Below are positions 42,200 to 50,913 of a stretch of DNA of 64,000 nt, piece by piece. How positions within the stretch are numbered: the first letter of the stretch is position 1; the number at the start of each line of letters is the position of its first letter. Origin of the DNA: Gemmatimonadaceae bacterium (GTDB taxonomy: Bacteria > Gemmatimonadota > Gemmatimonadetes > Gemmatimonadales > Gemmatimonadaceae); contig JAUSJA010000018.1 in the NCBI GenBank assembly GCA_030647905.1, positions 1 through 64,000 on the forward strand, given 5' to 3'. The notes beneath the pieces are model-generated. The model was given only the letters and a program-made list of their open reading frames with translations. It was not told the DNA's origin and made no database searches. A program made the position numbers and the translations under genes.

Positions 42200-43285
42200 A
42201 TGTCCTTCCCGCTGGGTTGGCTGCTGGAGAACGCCTCGGGGCCGGTGCAATACCGCGCGGCCACCGAGGTCGCGCGCGTTTCCGAGTCGACGGCCCGCGA
42301 GATGGAGTGGCTCCCGTACGGATTCCGTCCGGCGCTGCGCCTCGCACTGTCGCAGAACGTTGACGGGATCTGGAACGGCTCGATGCTCTCGGTGCCGCGA
42401 CGGAGCGCCGATTTCTCCACCGTCGGAACGATTCCGGCCGTGCGCCGGCTCCTCGAGTACGGATGGGATCGCGAGTCACCGCCGCTCGCGCTGGCTCGCC
42501 GCCCGTTGTTCCGGCTGCTCGCGGAAGACAACGATCCAGCATATCTCTACGAGCTTGGCACGAAGGCGAAAGACGACGAAGCAGTGAAGCGGGGACGTCT
42601 CCAGCTTCGCGAAGCAGCCGCAGCTGCGCTGGCGCAGGCGGGGTACGAGAGCGATCCGCGACTTCGCGGCGCAGCGCGGCGAATTCTCGAGCGAGTGGAT
42701 GCCTACCTCAGCTCTCCGCTCGCCGAGAGGCCATGGAAGAGAATCGGAAACGTACACGTCCTCGCACCAGAGGTCTGTCCGCCGACCCTCCATATCCTGA
42801 CGATGCTCGCGCACATGCCGATCTTCAGGAACGAGAACTACACCGAGACGGAGCGCATCTACCGGTACATCTCACAGCCGCATCCGCGACAGGAATCCGT
42901 ACAACTCATCGGCAAGAAGATGGTGGAGCAGCCGCAGTTCGTGCTCGGCGACCGACTTCCGCACCGCAACGTCGTCGAGGCGGACGTGCCTTTTGCGCTC
43001 ATGTGGCTCGAAACGATGGCGCGGCTCGGCTTCCTTCGCCGGAACGACAACTGGGTGAAGATGTTCGAGCGCTTCGAGGACGATCGCGGCCGGACGGGAG
43101 TCTGGCACCCGCACAAGGGCACCAATATTCCCGCGACGAGCAATCCGCGCGTATGGCCGATGTTCCCCCTCGAGGACCTCTCGCCGGGCGGCACGCCGAA
43201 AGCCACCGGCGCCGCCTGGGCAGACGTCACATTCCGCATCGGGCTCATCGGCAAGCTGCTCGGCCGCGTAATAAAGGTTATCTAG
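42200..43285 (+). CDS. Helical-repeat (prenyltransferase-fold-like) protein of unknown function
   Basis: 361 residues from ATG 42200. The protein opens with WLLENASGPVQYRAATEV, the pattern seen in proteins built from alpha/alpha repeats such as squalene-cyclase- and prenyltransferase-like domains, and continues with Trp-rich helices (NVDGIWNGS, YGWDRESPPL, GVWHPHKGTN). No catalytic DDxxD or DxDD motif is present, so an enzymatic terpenoid role is not supported. No signal peptide. It is followed after 8 nt by an alpha/beta hydrolase. Function unknown. Confidence 0.7.
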   Translation: MSFPLGWLLENASGPVQYRAATEVARVSESTAREMEWLPYGFRPALRLALSQNVDGIWNGSMLSVPRRSADFSTVGTIPAVRRLLEYGWDRESPPLALARRPLFRLLAEDNDPAYLYELGTKAKDDEAVKRGRLQLREAAAAALAQAGYESDPRLRGAARRILERVDAYLSSPLAERPWKRIGNVHVLAPEVCPPTLHILTMLAHMPIFRNENYTETERIYRYISQPHPRQESVQLIGKKMVEQPQFVLGDRLPHRNVVEADVPFALMWLETMARLGFLRRNDNWVKMFERFEDDRGRTGVWHPHKGTNIPATSNPRVWPMFPLEDLSPGGTPKATGAAWADVTFRIGLIGKLLGRVIKVI

Positions 43286-43293
43286 GCAAGGCG

Positions 43294-44202
43294 ATGATGT
43301 GGGTCTCTCGCCGGCTCCGACCCGTAGAGATGTATCCCGCGGGGGAGCCTGGAGTGCGGACCCGATTCGTCGCGCTGCGATCCGGTCTTCGAGTGCGCGT
43401 CGTCGAAGCCGGCGACGCCGGCGCCCCCGCAATCGTTCTCGTACCCGGTTGGGGATGCGGCGCGTGGATCTTCCACGAGAACCTGCGCGAGATCGCGAAT
43501 TCCGGATTCCACGTCATCGCCGTCGAGCTCAAAGGCCACGGTCTGTCGGACAAGCCGCGGGAGCCGAGCGAGTATACCGCGGATTCCATGCGCGATCATC
43601 TGCTGGAAATTCTCGATTCGCTTGGATTGTCGAAGGCAGCGCTGGTCGGCCACTCGATGGGCGCGGCCATCGTGGCGAGCGTCGCTGCGCTCGCTCCTGA
43701 CCGGGTGAGCGGAGTCGTTCTCGTCGTGCCTGTCGGATTCGCGGGTGTGCGGGGCATGACATTGTTTCGCGCAATCACACCGCGATTCGCGATCCCTCTT
43801 CTTCCATTGCTGGCGACACGCGCGCTGGTTCGTCTGATGCTGAGCGTCGCCTACGGATCGAGGCGACGTGCATCGCCGCGGGACGTGGATGAGTTCTGGG
43901 CGCCGACGCAGTTTCCTGATTTCACGCGCGCTCTCCGTCATCTGCTTCACGAGTTCGAATGGGCCGCGCTGTTTCCGCGCATGGAAGTGCCGTGGATGAC
44001 AGTAGTCGGTACTGACGACTCGCTGTCGCCGGCGTCCGACGTCGCCCGGTACGCGGGCGCCAGCGGGCGCCAGCCGGCGATAGTGATCGAGGGCGGCGGA
44101 CACGTCATGTTCGACGAGACACCGGCGATCGTGAACCGCTCCATCGCCGATTTTTTCCGAACGGATGCGCGGTCCGGCTATATTTCGACTCAGAATGAGT
44201 AA
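43294..44202 (+). CDS. Alpha/beta hydrolase
   Basis: 302 residues from ATG 43294 (a second ATG follows at 43297). The fold is shown by VLVPGWGCGAWIF (oxyanion loop), HVIAVELKGHGLSD, the nucleophile elbow VGHSMGAAIVA, the acid in GTDDSLSP and the His in GGGHVMFDE. The family includes esterases, lipases and epoxide or haloalkane hydrolases; there is no residue that fixes the substrate. Its last 8 nt overlap the start of the DEAD-box gene, and it probably forms an operon with the upstream repeat protein. Confidence 0.9.
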   Translation: MMWVSRRLRPVEMYPAGEPGVRTRFVALRSGLRVRVVEAGDAGAPAIVLVPGWGCGAWIFHENLREIANSGFHVIAVELKGHGLSDKPREPSEYTADSMRDHLLEILDSLGLSKAALVGHSMGAAIVASVAALAPDRVSGVVLVVPVGFAGVRGMTLFRAITPRFAIPLLPLLATRALVRLMLSVAYGSRRRASPRDVDEFWAPTQFPDFTRALRHLLHEFEWAALFPRMEVPWMTVVGTDDSLSPASDVARYAGASGRQPAIVIEGGGHVMFDETPAIVNRSIADFFRTDARSGYISTQNE

Positions 44203-45499
44203 AACCCCGGCAGCCGGAAATTCCCGACGAAAGAGCACTTCCGCCACGAAGAAATCGAAAACCACTGCGGAGCCAGTGCAACCGGCGGCCGAACCCTCCG
44301 CCGAAAAGAAATCCTCGCTCCTCGGCTTCCCTGATCTCGGACTCATGCCCGAACTTCTGAGAGCGGTCGAGGACGCGGGCTACACAAATCCGACGCCGAT
44401 TCAGCAGCAGGCGATTCCGCTGGCCCTCAAGGGGCGCGATCTGATCGGTCTCGCGCAGACAGGAACAGGAAAGACCGCCGGCTTCACTCTCCCGATCATC
44501 CAGCGTCTGCTGGAGGAAAGGCACGGCCAGGCACGCGCCAGCGCGCACCGTGTTCGCGTTCTCGTTCTTACGCCGACGCGCGAACTCTGCGTCCAGGTGG
44601 ATGAGAGCTTCCGCAAATACGGCAGGCACACCGGGCTCAGAGTCGCGGCGATCTACGGCGGAGTCGGCGTCGAGCCGCAGACGAAGGAACTCCGACAGGG
44701 AGTGGACGTGATCGTCGCCACGCCCGGCCGGCTGCTCGATCACATGGAGCGGCAGAACGTCGCCTTCGACGACCTCGAGGTGCTGGTTCTCGACGAGGCT
44801 GACAGGATGCTCGACATGGGCTTCGCGCCGCAGCTCAACCGTATCGTGGCGGAAGTGCCGCGGTTCAGGCAGACGCTGCTGTTCAGCGCGACGATGCCGC
44901 CCGAGGTGGAGGCGCTGGCGCGCAAGTATCTGCGTAAGCCCATCGTTGTTCAGGTTGGGCGCAGGTCGTCGGCGGCGAGCACCGTCACGCACGCGGTCTA
45001 TCCGGTGCCGCGCGACAAGAAGACCGACCTCCTCGCCGAGCTCCTGCAGAAGGACGGAATGGATTCCGTTCTCATCTTCTCGCGCACCAAGCATGGAGCG
45101 GACAAGGTCGTGCGGCACCTTTCATCGAAGGGTATCAGCGCGACCGCGATGCACGCCGACAAGTCGCAGGGCGAGCGCACGCGCGCGCTCGAGGATTTCA
45201 AGAAGGGAACGGTGCGCGTCCTCGTCGCGACCGACATCGCTCAGCGCGGTCTCGACGTCTCGGGCATCAGCCACGTCATCAACTACGACGTGCCGCAACA
45301 GGCCGAGGATTATGTGCATCGCATCGGGCGCACGGGGCGGGCGCTATCCACGGGCGATGCGTTCACGTTCATGGCGCCCGACGAGATCGCCATGGTGCGC
45401 GCGATCGAGCGTGTAATTGGCGAGCCGATCCCGCGCATCTCGGTGCCCGGTTTCGACTTCGGCTCGCTGAAGGTCGAGCCCGAGCCCGCGGAAGCATAG
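44195..45499 (+). CDS. DEAD-box RNA helicase (RhlE-like)
   Basis: 434 residues from ATG 44195. A Lys/Ser/Ala-rich N-terminal extension (about 1-45) precedes the Q motif (YTNPTPIQQQAIP). Core motifs: AQTGTGKT, TPTRELC, TPGRLLDHME, DEAD, FSATMP, HADKSQGERTR, ATDIAQRGLDVS and HRIGRTGRA. The short C-terminus ends with acidic residues. It belongs to the RhlE-type helicases that assist ribosome assembly and mRNA turnover. Second DEAD-box gene in the window. Confidence 0.94.
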   Translation: MSKTPAAGNSRRKSTSATKKSKTTAEPVQPAAEPSAEKKSSLLGFPDLGLMPELLRAVEDAGYTNPTPIQQQAIPLALKGRDLIGLAQTGTGKTAGFTLPIIQRLLEERHGQARASAHRVRVLVLTPTRELCVQVDESFRKYGRHTGLRVAAIYGGVGVEPQTKELRQGVDVIVATPGRLLDHMERQNVAFDDLEVLVLDEADRMLDMGFAPQLNRIVAEVPRFRQTLLFSATMPPEVEALARKYLRKPIVVQVGRRSSAASTVTHAVYPVPRDKKTDLLAELLQKDGMDSVLIFSRTKHGADKVVRHLSSKGISATAMHADKSQGERTRALEDFKKGTVRVLVATDIAQRGLDVSGISHVINYDVPQQAEDYVHRIGRTGRALSTGDAFTFMAPDEIAMVRAIERVIGEPIPRISVPGFDFGSLKVEPEPAEA

Positions 45500-45506
45500 C
45501 GGCCAA

Positions 45507-45554
45507 AGCGATAGCCGTAGCGATAGCCGTAGCGATAGCCGTAGCGTTAGCCGC
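45507..45554. repeat. 12-bp tandem repeat
   Basis: Three exact copies of AGCGATAGCCGT followed by a diverged fourth (AGCGTTAGCCGC), 8 nt past the helicase stop and 15 nt from the pseudopilin stop. A simple minisatellite between convergent genes, unrelated in sequence to the heptamer family. Confidence 0.8.
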
Positions 45555-45569
45555 GGCCTTGCGATTCCG

Positions 45570-46001
45570 TCAGTGCCGGACGCGGCCGAGACGCGAGACG
45601 ATGATCGTGTCGGCGGCACGATTCCGCGCCACTACCATCGTGAAATTGCTGGCGCCGTATCCGACACCGATCGGAGAATACGTGATGGACGTGCGGTTCG
45701 TCGACAGCGACACCCCATGCGCGGCGCCGATCTCGCGAGCTCTGATCGGCTCCGTCCCGGCGCGAATCGAGATGACCCGACGCGGCGCATCCATGTCGAG
45801 GGTCACCTGTGTGCCGCGCGCGATGGCGACGTGGCGCGCGAGCGAGAACATGGATTCTATCTCCGTCACCGCCCCGCGCACCTCCATGCTGTCTACGAAC
45901 GCCCACGCGCGCGGCAGAGCGATGACGAAGAGCGCAGCGGCCACAGTCATGACCACGGTTACCTCGATGATAGTGAATCCGTCGCTCGTTCGTCCCGTCA
46001 T
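45570..46001 (-). CDS. Type II/IV pseudopilin (GspH/FimT-like)
   Basis: 143 residues from ATG 46001. The prepilin peptidase site is DG|FTIIEV with the conserved Glu at position +5 and a following hydrophobic helix (VTVVMTVAAALFVIALPRAW). The C-terminal domain resembles the GspH/FimT pseudopilin region (SLARHVAIARGTQVTLDM, SPIGVGYGASNFTM). It would be processed by a prepilin peptidase and assembled into a pilus or secretion pseudopilus. No other pilus gene is near, so it stands alone. Confidence 0.87.
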   Translation of the reverse strand: MTGRTSDGFTIIEVTVVMTVAAALFVIALPRAWAFVDSMEVRGAVTEIESMFSLARHVAIARGTQVTLDMDAPRRVISIRAGTEPIRAREIGAAHGVSLSTNRTSITYSPIGVGYGASNFTMVVARNRAADTIIVSRLGRVRH

Positions 46002-46153
46002 GTCGCCCCGCCGCGGTTGATGCAGAATTGCTACCAAGTCGCGCCGCGGGTCATGACACCACCTGCTTCCCACGGGGAGCAAACCACCGCATTCGACAGG
46101 CGATTGCGTTACATCTATGGCGACAGCCACCGCCGATTCACCGGAGAAGAGCG

Positions 46154-46384
46154 ATGAAGATCACGATCGAATACTGCACCGTTTGAAACTACCAGCCCCG
46201 AGCCGCCAGTCTGGCGGCTGAGCTCAAAGACCGCATTCCCGGCGTGGATATCGAGATGATTCCGTCCGGCCACGGACGCTTCGAAGTCTCCCGCGATGGC
46301 ATTCCCGTGTTCGAGAAATCGAAGCTCGGCCGCCACGCAATGCCGGGCGAGATTCTGAAGCTGCTGAATGAGAATTCCACCTGA
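46154..46384 (+). CDS. SelW/Rdx-family selenoprotein (in-frame TGA = selenocysteine)
   Basis: A 76-residue frame with ATG at 46154, GGAG 7 nt upstream, and a TGA at 46184-46186 that reads as selenocysteine at residue 11. Translation around it is IEYCTV-U-NYQPRAASLAAEL, the CxxU/CxxC redox motif and first helix of the Rdx (SelT/SelW/SelH) thioredoxin-like fold. The C-terminal half keeps the family pattern: VDIEMIPSGHGRFEVS, FEKSKLGRHAMPGEI. A SECIS-like hairpin follows the TGA at the expected distance. Standard gene finding would miss or truncate this gene. Predicted role: thiol/selenol redox protein in the cytoplasm. It requires a selABCD system elsewhere in the genome. Confidence 0.88.
46201..46219 (+). 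promoter_or_regulatory. Bacterial SECIS-like hairpin of the selW-like gene
   Basis: AGCCGCC (46201-46207) pairs perfectly with GGCGGCT (46213-46219); the loop is AGTCT, with G as its second base. The loop begins 21 nt after the TGA. Both the spacing and the G within the first two loop bases fit the known rules for bacterial SECIS elements. Confidence 0.75.
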
Positions 46385-46537
46385 TCGAAAAAGCGTCCAA
46401 TCGTTGCAGGAAAAATGTCCTCCCAAGGGGACATCGAGAGGGCCTCTTCGTCCTCAGCCAATAGCGTAAGTGGTTGTAATGTCGCTAGATACGTCATCAT
46501 ACCATGCCTGGCATCCCCCATGCAAATCCACTCCCCC

Positions 46538-46945
46538 ATGACAATCCTTTCGTTCTCGCGGAATGACGCGGGAAAGATCAATAGATGGGGGTTCGCACTC
46601 CTTGCCGCGGGGATCCTCGCGGCGGGGAGGCCAGCGAATGCGCAGGGGTTCCCTCGGGAGCTCCCGATGCAGATTCCTGGGCTCCCGAAGCGCACACAAG
46701 GGCCGATGGTGCCTCCGGCTTATCGGCCGCCGGCGGGAATGTGCCGTATCTGGATCGAGGGAGTTCCTGCCGGACAACAGCCGGCACCTACTGACTGCGT
46801 CACAGCTGTCCGCAACCGGCCAGTCAATGGCTCCGTCATCTTCGGCGACAATTCGCCGAAGCGTGGCAATGAAAAGTCCAGGAAGGGGAAGTCGAAGAAG
46901 GAAAAAGACAAGGACATGGACAGCAACGACTCCCCTGACCAATAA
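46538..46945 (+). CDS. Secreted protein with PPAGMCRIWIEG motif, unknown function
   Basis: 135 residues from ATG 46538 (ATG 46520 also possible; neither has a clear ribosome site). A signal-like segment (GFALLAAGILAAGRPANAQ) precedes a short conserved core, PPAGMCRIWIEGVPAGQQPA then PTDC, with two Cys that may pair. The C-terminal 35 residues are Lys/Asp/Ser-rich and disordered. Same direction as, and 12 nt before, the next secreted gene. No known activity. Confidence 0.68.
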   Translation: MTILSFSRNDAGKINRWGFALLAAGILAAGRPANAQGFPRELPMQIPGLPKRTQGPMVPPAYRPPAGMCRIWIEGVPAGQQPAPTDCVTAVRNRPVNGSVIFGDNSPKRGNEKSRKGKSKKEKDKDMDSNDSPDQ

Positions 46946-46957
46946 GGAGAAGCAACG

Positions 46958-47482
46958 ATGAAACGCATTGCATTTGCACTTGGTCTCGTCGCCGCGGCGA
47001 CGTTCGCGGCTCCGCTCGCTGCGCAGTCTCGCAACAGCGGGCCCTGGTGGGATCCGGCGAATACGGGAACGAGAAGCGGAAGCACGTCGCGCGTTGACAC
47101 TCGCGACGGAAACATCTACGGCAGCACACGGGCAGATGGCCAGTGGCGCCGTGAGTCGCGCGATCGCAACGGGAACAACATCTACGTTCGCACCCGCTAC
47201 GATTCGAACGGCAATCTCATTCAGGAGCGCGCGCGCCGCGACACATTCGGCAGATATCGCGTGATTGACCGTCGTGTCATCAGCAACGCCAACGACCGTC
47301 GCAACGGTCAGGTCAATCGCGGCGACAACGACCGGAACAACGACGGTTGGGAAGATCGCAACGGCCGCAGCCGCAATGACCGCTGGGACCAGAACAACGG
47401 TCACGACAACGGCAAGCACAACGGCTGGTACAAGAACAAGGGCAACAACAAGGGTAACAACAAGGGCAACCGCCGCGATTAA
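46958..47482 (+). CDS. Secreted Asn/Arg/Gly-rich low-complexity protein
   Basis: 174 residues with GGAG 11 nt upstream and a good signal peptide (cleavage near LAA|Q). The mature part is a set of imperfect RDRNGNNIYVRTRYDSNGN-like repeats followed by an Asn/Arg/Asp/Lys-rich tail (KNKGNNKGNNKGNRRD). It resembles no enzyme and is probably an extended, highly charged surface or extracellular protein, perhaps binding polyanions. Co-oriented with the previous gene and ended by a strong terminator. Confidence 0.72.
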   Translation: MKRIAFALGLVAAATFAAPLAAQSRNSGPWWDPANTGTRSGSTSRVDTRDGNIYGSTRADGQWRRESRDRNGNNIYVRTRYDSNGNLIQERARRDTFGRYRVIDRRVISNANDRRNGQVNRGDNDRNNDGWEDRNGRSRNDRWDQNNGHDNGKHNGWYKNKGNNKGNNKGNRRD

Positions 47483-47508
47483 CTGAAAACGCGGTCGCCT
47501 GCAGGACC

Positions 47509-47545
47509 CGGCCCCGGGTGGAGTGATTCCACCCGGGGCCGTTTT
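47509..47545 (+). terminator. Strong Rho-independent terminator
   Basis: A perfect 14-bp stem (CGGCCCCGGGTGGA at 47509-47522 with its complement at 47528-47541), 5-nt loop and TTTT at 47542-47545. It ends the two-gene secreted-protein unit. Confidence 0.93.
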
Positions 47546-47563
47546 ATTGCAACTTGGGCTGCA

Positions 47564-50338
47564 ATGCGAACCGTTCGCGACAGATACCTCCCTCCGGATC
47601 ACGCCGCGTTCGTCGCCGCGGAGCCTCCCACCGGCCGCATCATCGTCATCGCCCCGACGCGCGCCGCATGCGAAACGATCGAGTTGGCGCTCGGTCTCCA
47701 CATCGAGACGATCCTCGAGCAGCAGCACGGCCAGGAGATCAGGGATCTCGCTGCGGCCGGGAAGGGTTTCGGCATCGTCGCCGGAACCGGCACCGGAAAG
47801 ACGCTCTCCATCCGCCCGATTGCCGAAACGATTCTGAGCACGACAGATCTTCGCGTGGGGGTCGTCAATCGCGAGCGTGAAGCGACGCCCGAAACGCCGA
47901 CCTGGAACGTCATCATCGTCACCACCGGAATCGCCCGCCGCTGGTTTCAGGACGGTGACATTCTCCCCACCGACACGCTGGTCGTTGATGAGATCCACCA
48001 GACATCGGCGGAGCTCGAACTGTGTCTGGCGCTCGGGAAGCGCGTGGGCTGCCGGTTCATCTGGCTCTCCGCAACGGTGGATCCAACGTTTTACGCCACC
48101 TACCTCGCCGCCGCCGCCGTGCTGCAGAGCTTCGCTTTCGACCCCGCGCGCGCCGCCGACGTGAAGGTCGTGCGGAAGGATCCCCAGGAGTTTCTCGACG
48201 ACCGCTTTCTCCTTCGCGTGATCAAGGACCGACTCGGCGTCGGAATGTTCCTCCCTACGCGCGCCGGTGTCGAGCAGGCGGCCGAGCGGGTGTCGTCGCA
48301 GTTCCCGCGCATCAACACCGCGTACTATCACGGCGGCGAGCCGATTCGAATCATCCGCCCGTTTCTCGAGGGCGGCGAGAAGAAGCCGTACTTCCTCGCG
48401 ATGACGGCGGCGGGGCAGAGCGCCCTCAACGTGAAGGGACTCGACACGGTCATCATTGATGACAGGCGCTTCGGCAACATCATCGAGCGCGGGAAGAACG
48501 TCCTCACCCGCATGCATCTCGGCGCGAACGAAATCCTTCAGATGGCGGGTCGCGTGCACGGCCGCGTCGAGGGCGGGCGCGTGTTCATTCTCTCCGACCG
48601 CGATATCCGCTTCGAGGCGCTGCGTCCAACTGCGCCCGAGTTCCAGCTTGCCGGCGACTCCGAGCGCGTCGCCATGACTTGCGCCGACATGGGCGTGGAC
48701 GCGTCGCAGCTCGATCTGCCGGTGCCGCTCGATCGCATCGCGTATCGTCGCGCGGTCTCACTTCTCGAGAGCCGAGGAATCATCGAGAACGGACGACTGT
48801 CGGTGTACGGCAAGTCGGTCGAAGCGCTGCCGGTGGATCGCCAGTGGGCCGAACTTCTGGTGAACGCAGACGACGAGCTCGTGCCGTACATCGCCGTGAT
48901 GAGCTCGATCGAGTCGCTCCATCGCATGACGCGCGAGGAGCGCGATCTCGATGGATTGGTCATTCCGGGCAGCGATCATCTGACCGCGTACAACCTCTAT
49001 GCCGAAGCGTTCACGCGGTGCGGCTACATGGGCGAAGTGTACGGGCTGCCGCGGCATCTCTTCACCGATGATCTCGAGGCGTGGGCCGAGCGCCGCGGCG
49101 TGCTGATGAAGTCCATCGAGGACACTGCGCTCGGGATGGCGAGCGTGTTCCGCGGTCTGGGCATGGAGCTGCCATCGCGGATGCCGGTCGCGCGCGACCA
49201 CGTGCTCCGCAAGTTTGCCGCGGTGCTCGCGCGGTTCATGCCTTTCGATCTCGTCATTGACGAAGAGACTGCCGACGGTAGCGAAGCGCGAGTATCGAAG
49301 ACGAGCGTGTGCGGAAGCTGGGGTCCGATTGCCGGAGACCTCCGTTATTTCGCCGACAGGTCGGGAAATCCACGCGCCGCGATCGAGGGAACCCAGGTTC
49401 CCATGCAGCTCATCCGGAAGTACGCCACGCGCGGAATTTCCGAGATCGCCTACGATCCTGCTCGCAAGGGAGGGCAGCTCGTCCTCCAGCACACGCTCGA
49501 GTACTTCGGATTCGAGCTGGAGCGCGAGATCGAAGTGCTCGAGGAGATCCCGCCCGAGCTCGCTGCGAGGGCGCGGGACGCGCTGGCCGAAGCCCTCGCG
49601 CGCGGACAGGCGCGGCATCTGTCGGTCAAGCGGAACCGCGCAGCGGTGGAGGAGATCAGGCAGACGTATCGTCGCTCAGGCGGGCTGACACCGAGGTTCG
49701 GATTGCAGGATCTAACCGCATGGTACGAAGAGCGGCTGGCCGGCGTGAGCTCGATGAACGATTTCCGCAACGCGCGCCTGACGCTCGACCGCGACGAGAT
49801 CGTGCCGCGTGAGGTGCGCGAGCGATACGCAGGGCTGCCGGAGACGGCTGTGATCCGCGATCGCGAAGTGGACATCGAATATGACGTGGAGGAAAGAGAC
49901 GGCGGTCTCGCGGCGGTGGCGCGGCTGCGGCTTCCGGAGAAACTCGCGCGGTCCATCACCGAAGCGGAGCTCCCGGTTCTCGATCGTCCGCTGAGATTCG
50001 TCGTGATACGCGGACAGCGCGGCGCAATCCGCGCGGATACGCTGGAGGATTTGCAGGATGCCCTGGCGCAGCCGTGGTCGCCTGACGAGGTGGATGACGC
50101 GCGTCACGCGCGCGACAATGAGTCGAGTGAGGAGCGGAGGGCGCGAGAGCTTGCCACGCGGCACCGGGGCGGCCGGGATGGGCGCGATGGTCGGGGAGGG
50201 CGGCAAGGCGGTCCGCGAAAAGGTGGTGGCGGCTCCCGTGGCGAAAAGCGCGGAGGGAAGCGCGAAGGGCCGGACAATGGAGACGGTGGCCCGAAGGGGC
50301 GGGGTGGCGGGTCGGGCCGTAGATTTCGCGGGCGATGA
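47564..50338 (+). CDS. Divergent DEAH-box (HrpA/HrpB-like) helicase with RGG tail
   Basis: 924 residues. SF2 motifs are present: GTGTGKT (Walker A), VVDEIHQ (motif II, DEIH rather than DEAH), LSATVDP (motif III) and QMAGRVHGRVEGG (motif VI-like). The middle 450 residues are only distantly like the HrpA/HrpB helicase C-terminal domains and their identity is uncertain. The last 70 residues are Arg/Gly/Asp-rich (RHRGGRDGRDGRGGRQGG), like RNA-binding RGG regions. A role in RNA or ribonucleoprotein remodelling is likely. The stop overlaps the gmhA start. Confidence 0.8.
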   Translation: MRTVRDRYLPPDHAAFVAAEPPTGRIIVIAPTRAACETIELALGLHIETILEQQHGQEIRDLAAAGKGFGIVAGTGTGKTLSIRPIAETILSTTDLRVGVVNREREATPETPTWNVIIVTTGIARRWFQDGDILPTDTLVVDEIHQTSAELELCLALGKRVGCRFIWLSATVDPTFYATYLAAAAVLQSFAFDPARAADVKVVRKDPQEFLDDRFLLRVIKDRLGVGMFLPTRAGVEQAAERVSSQFPRINTAYYHGGEPIRIIRPFLEGGEKKPYFLAMTAAGQSALNVKGLDTVIIDDRRFGNIIERGKNVLTRMHLGANEILQMAGRVHGRVEGGRVFILSDRDIRFEALRPTAPEFQLAGDSERVAMTCADMGVDASQLDLPVPLDRIAYRRAVSLLESRGIIENGRLSVYGKSVEALPVDRQWAELLVNADDELVPYIAVMSSIESLHRMTREERDLDGLVIPGSDHLTAYNLYAEAFTRCGYMGEVYGLPRHLFTDDLEAWAERRGVLMKSIEDTALGMASVFRGLGMELPSRMPVARDHVLRKFAAVLARFMPFDLVIDEETADGSEARVSKTSVCGSWGPIAGDLRYFADRSGNPRAAIEGTQVPMQLIRKYATRGISEIAYDPARKGGQLVLQHTLEYFGFELEREIEVLEEIPPELAARARDALAEALARGQARHLSVKRNRAAVEEIRQTYRRSGGLTPRFGLQDLTAWYEERLAGVSSMNDFRNARLTLDRDEIVPREVRERYAGLPETAVIRDREVDIEYDVEERDGGLAAVARLRLPEKLARSITEAELPVLDRPLRFVVIRGQRGAIRADTLEDLQDALAQPWSPDEVDDARHARDNESSEERRARELATRHRGGRDGRDGRGGRQGGPRKGGGGSRGEKRGGKREGPDNGDGGPKGRGGGSGRRFRGR

Positions 50339-50913
50339 GCACAGAATTCCACCGTCATTTCAGCAGGCACCAGCAGGCGGTCTCCGACAGCATTGTCGCA
50401 CTCGAGTCCGCGGCGGAGCTGGCGGGAGAAGCGCTCGTGGCAGCGCTCGGCGCGGGCCACAAGGTGCTCACCTTCGGCAACGGCGGCAGCTCGGCGGAAG
50501 CGAGTCATCTGGCGGAAGAGCTGGTGGGCCGTTTCCGGAAAACACGGCGGCCGTTTCCCGCCATCTCGCTTTCGGCCGATTCGGCAACAGTTACCTGTAT
50601 CAGCAATGACTTCGGCTACGACGCTGTATTCGAGAGGCAGATCGAGGCGTTCGCGCAGCCGGGCGACGTCGCCGTCGCGCTGACGACGAGTGGGAAATCG
50701 GAGAACGTGCTTCGCGCGCTGCGCTTGGCGCGACAGCGCGGTGTGGTGACGATCGCTCTCACCGGTGCCGCCGGACTCAGCGGCGCTGAGGCGGATCACG
50801 TGCTGGCGGTTCCGAGCACTGACGGCGCGTTGGTCCAGGAGGTCCACCTGATGCTCATCCACGTCTGGTGCAGCGCCGTGGACAAGGCGCTGGGCGGCGA
50901 CGCTAGGGAGTGA
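50335..50913 (+). CDS. gmhA: D-sedoheptulose 7-phosphate isomerase
   Basis: 192 residues from ATG 50335 (ATGA overlap with the helicase). The SIS fold has the sugar-phosphate loop FGNGGSSAEASHLAEEL and the TTSGKSENVLRAL motif; the Glu and His of the GmhA active site (ASHLAEE, QEVHLMLIH) are present. It makes D-glycero-D-manno-heptose 7-phosphate for the heptose of LPS inner core. No other heptose gene is nearby. Confidence 0.9.
   Translation: MSTEFHRHFSRHQQAVSDSIVALESAAELAGEALVAALGAGHKVLTFGNGGSSAEASHLAEELVGRFRKTRRPFPAISLSADSATVTCISNDFGYDAVFERQIEAFAQPGDVAVALTTSGKSENVLRALRLARQRGVVTIALTGAAGLSGAEADHVLAVPSTDGALVQEVHLMLIHVWCSAVDKALGGDARE

Noticed and set aside
45344-45619. A frame on the minus strand through the 12-bp repeat giving an LRLS-repeat protein
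   Set aside because: It is produced only by the tandem repeat and overlaps two real genes; there is no start signal.
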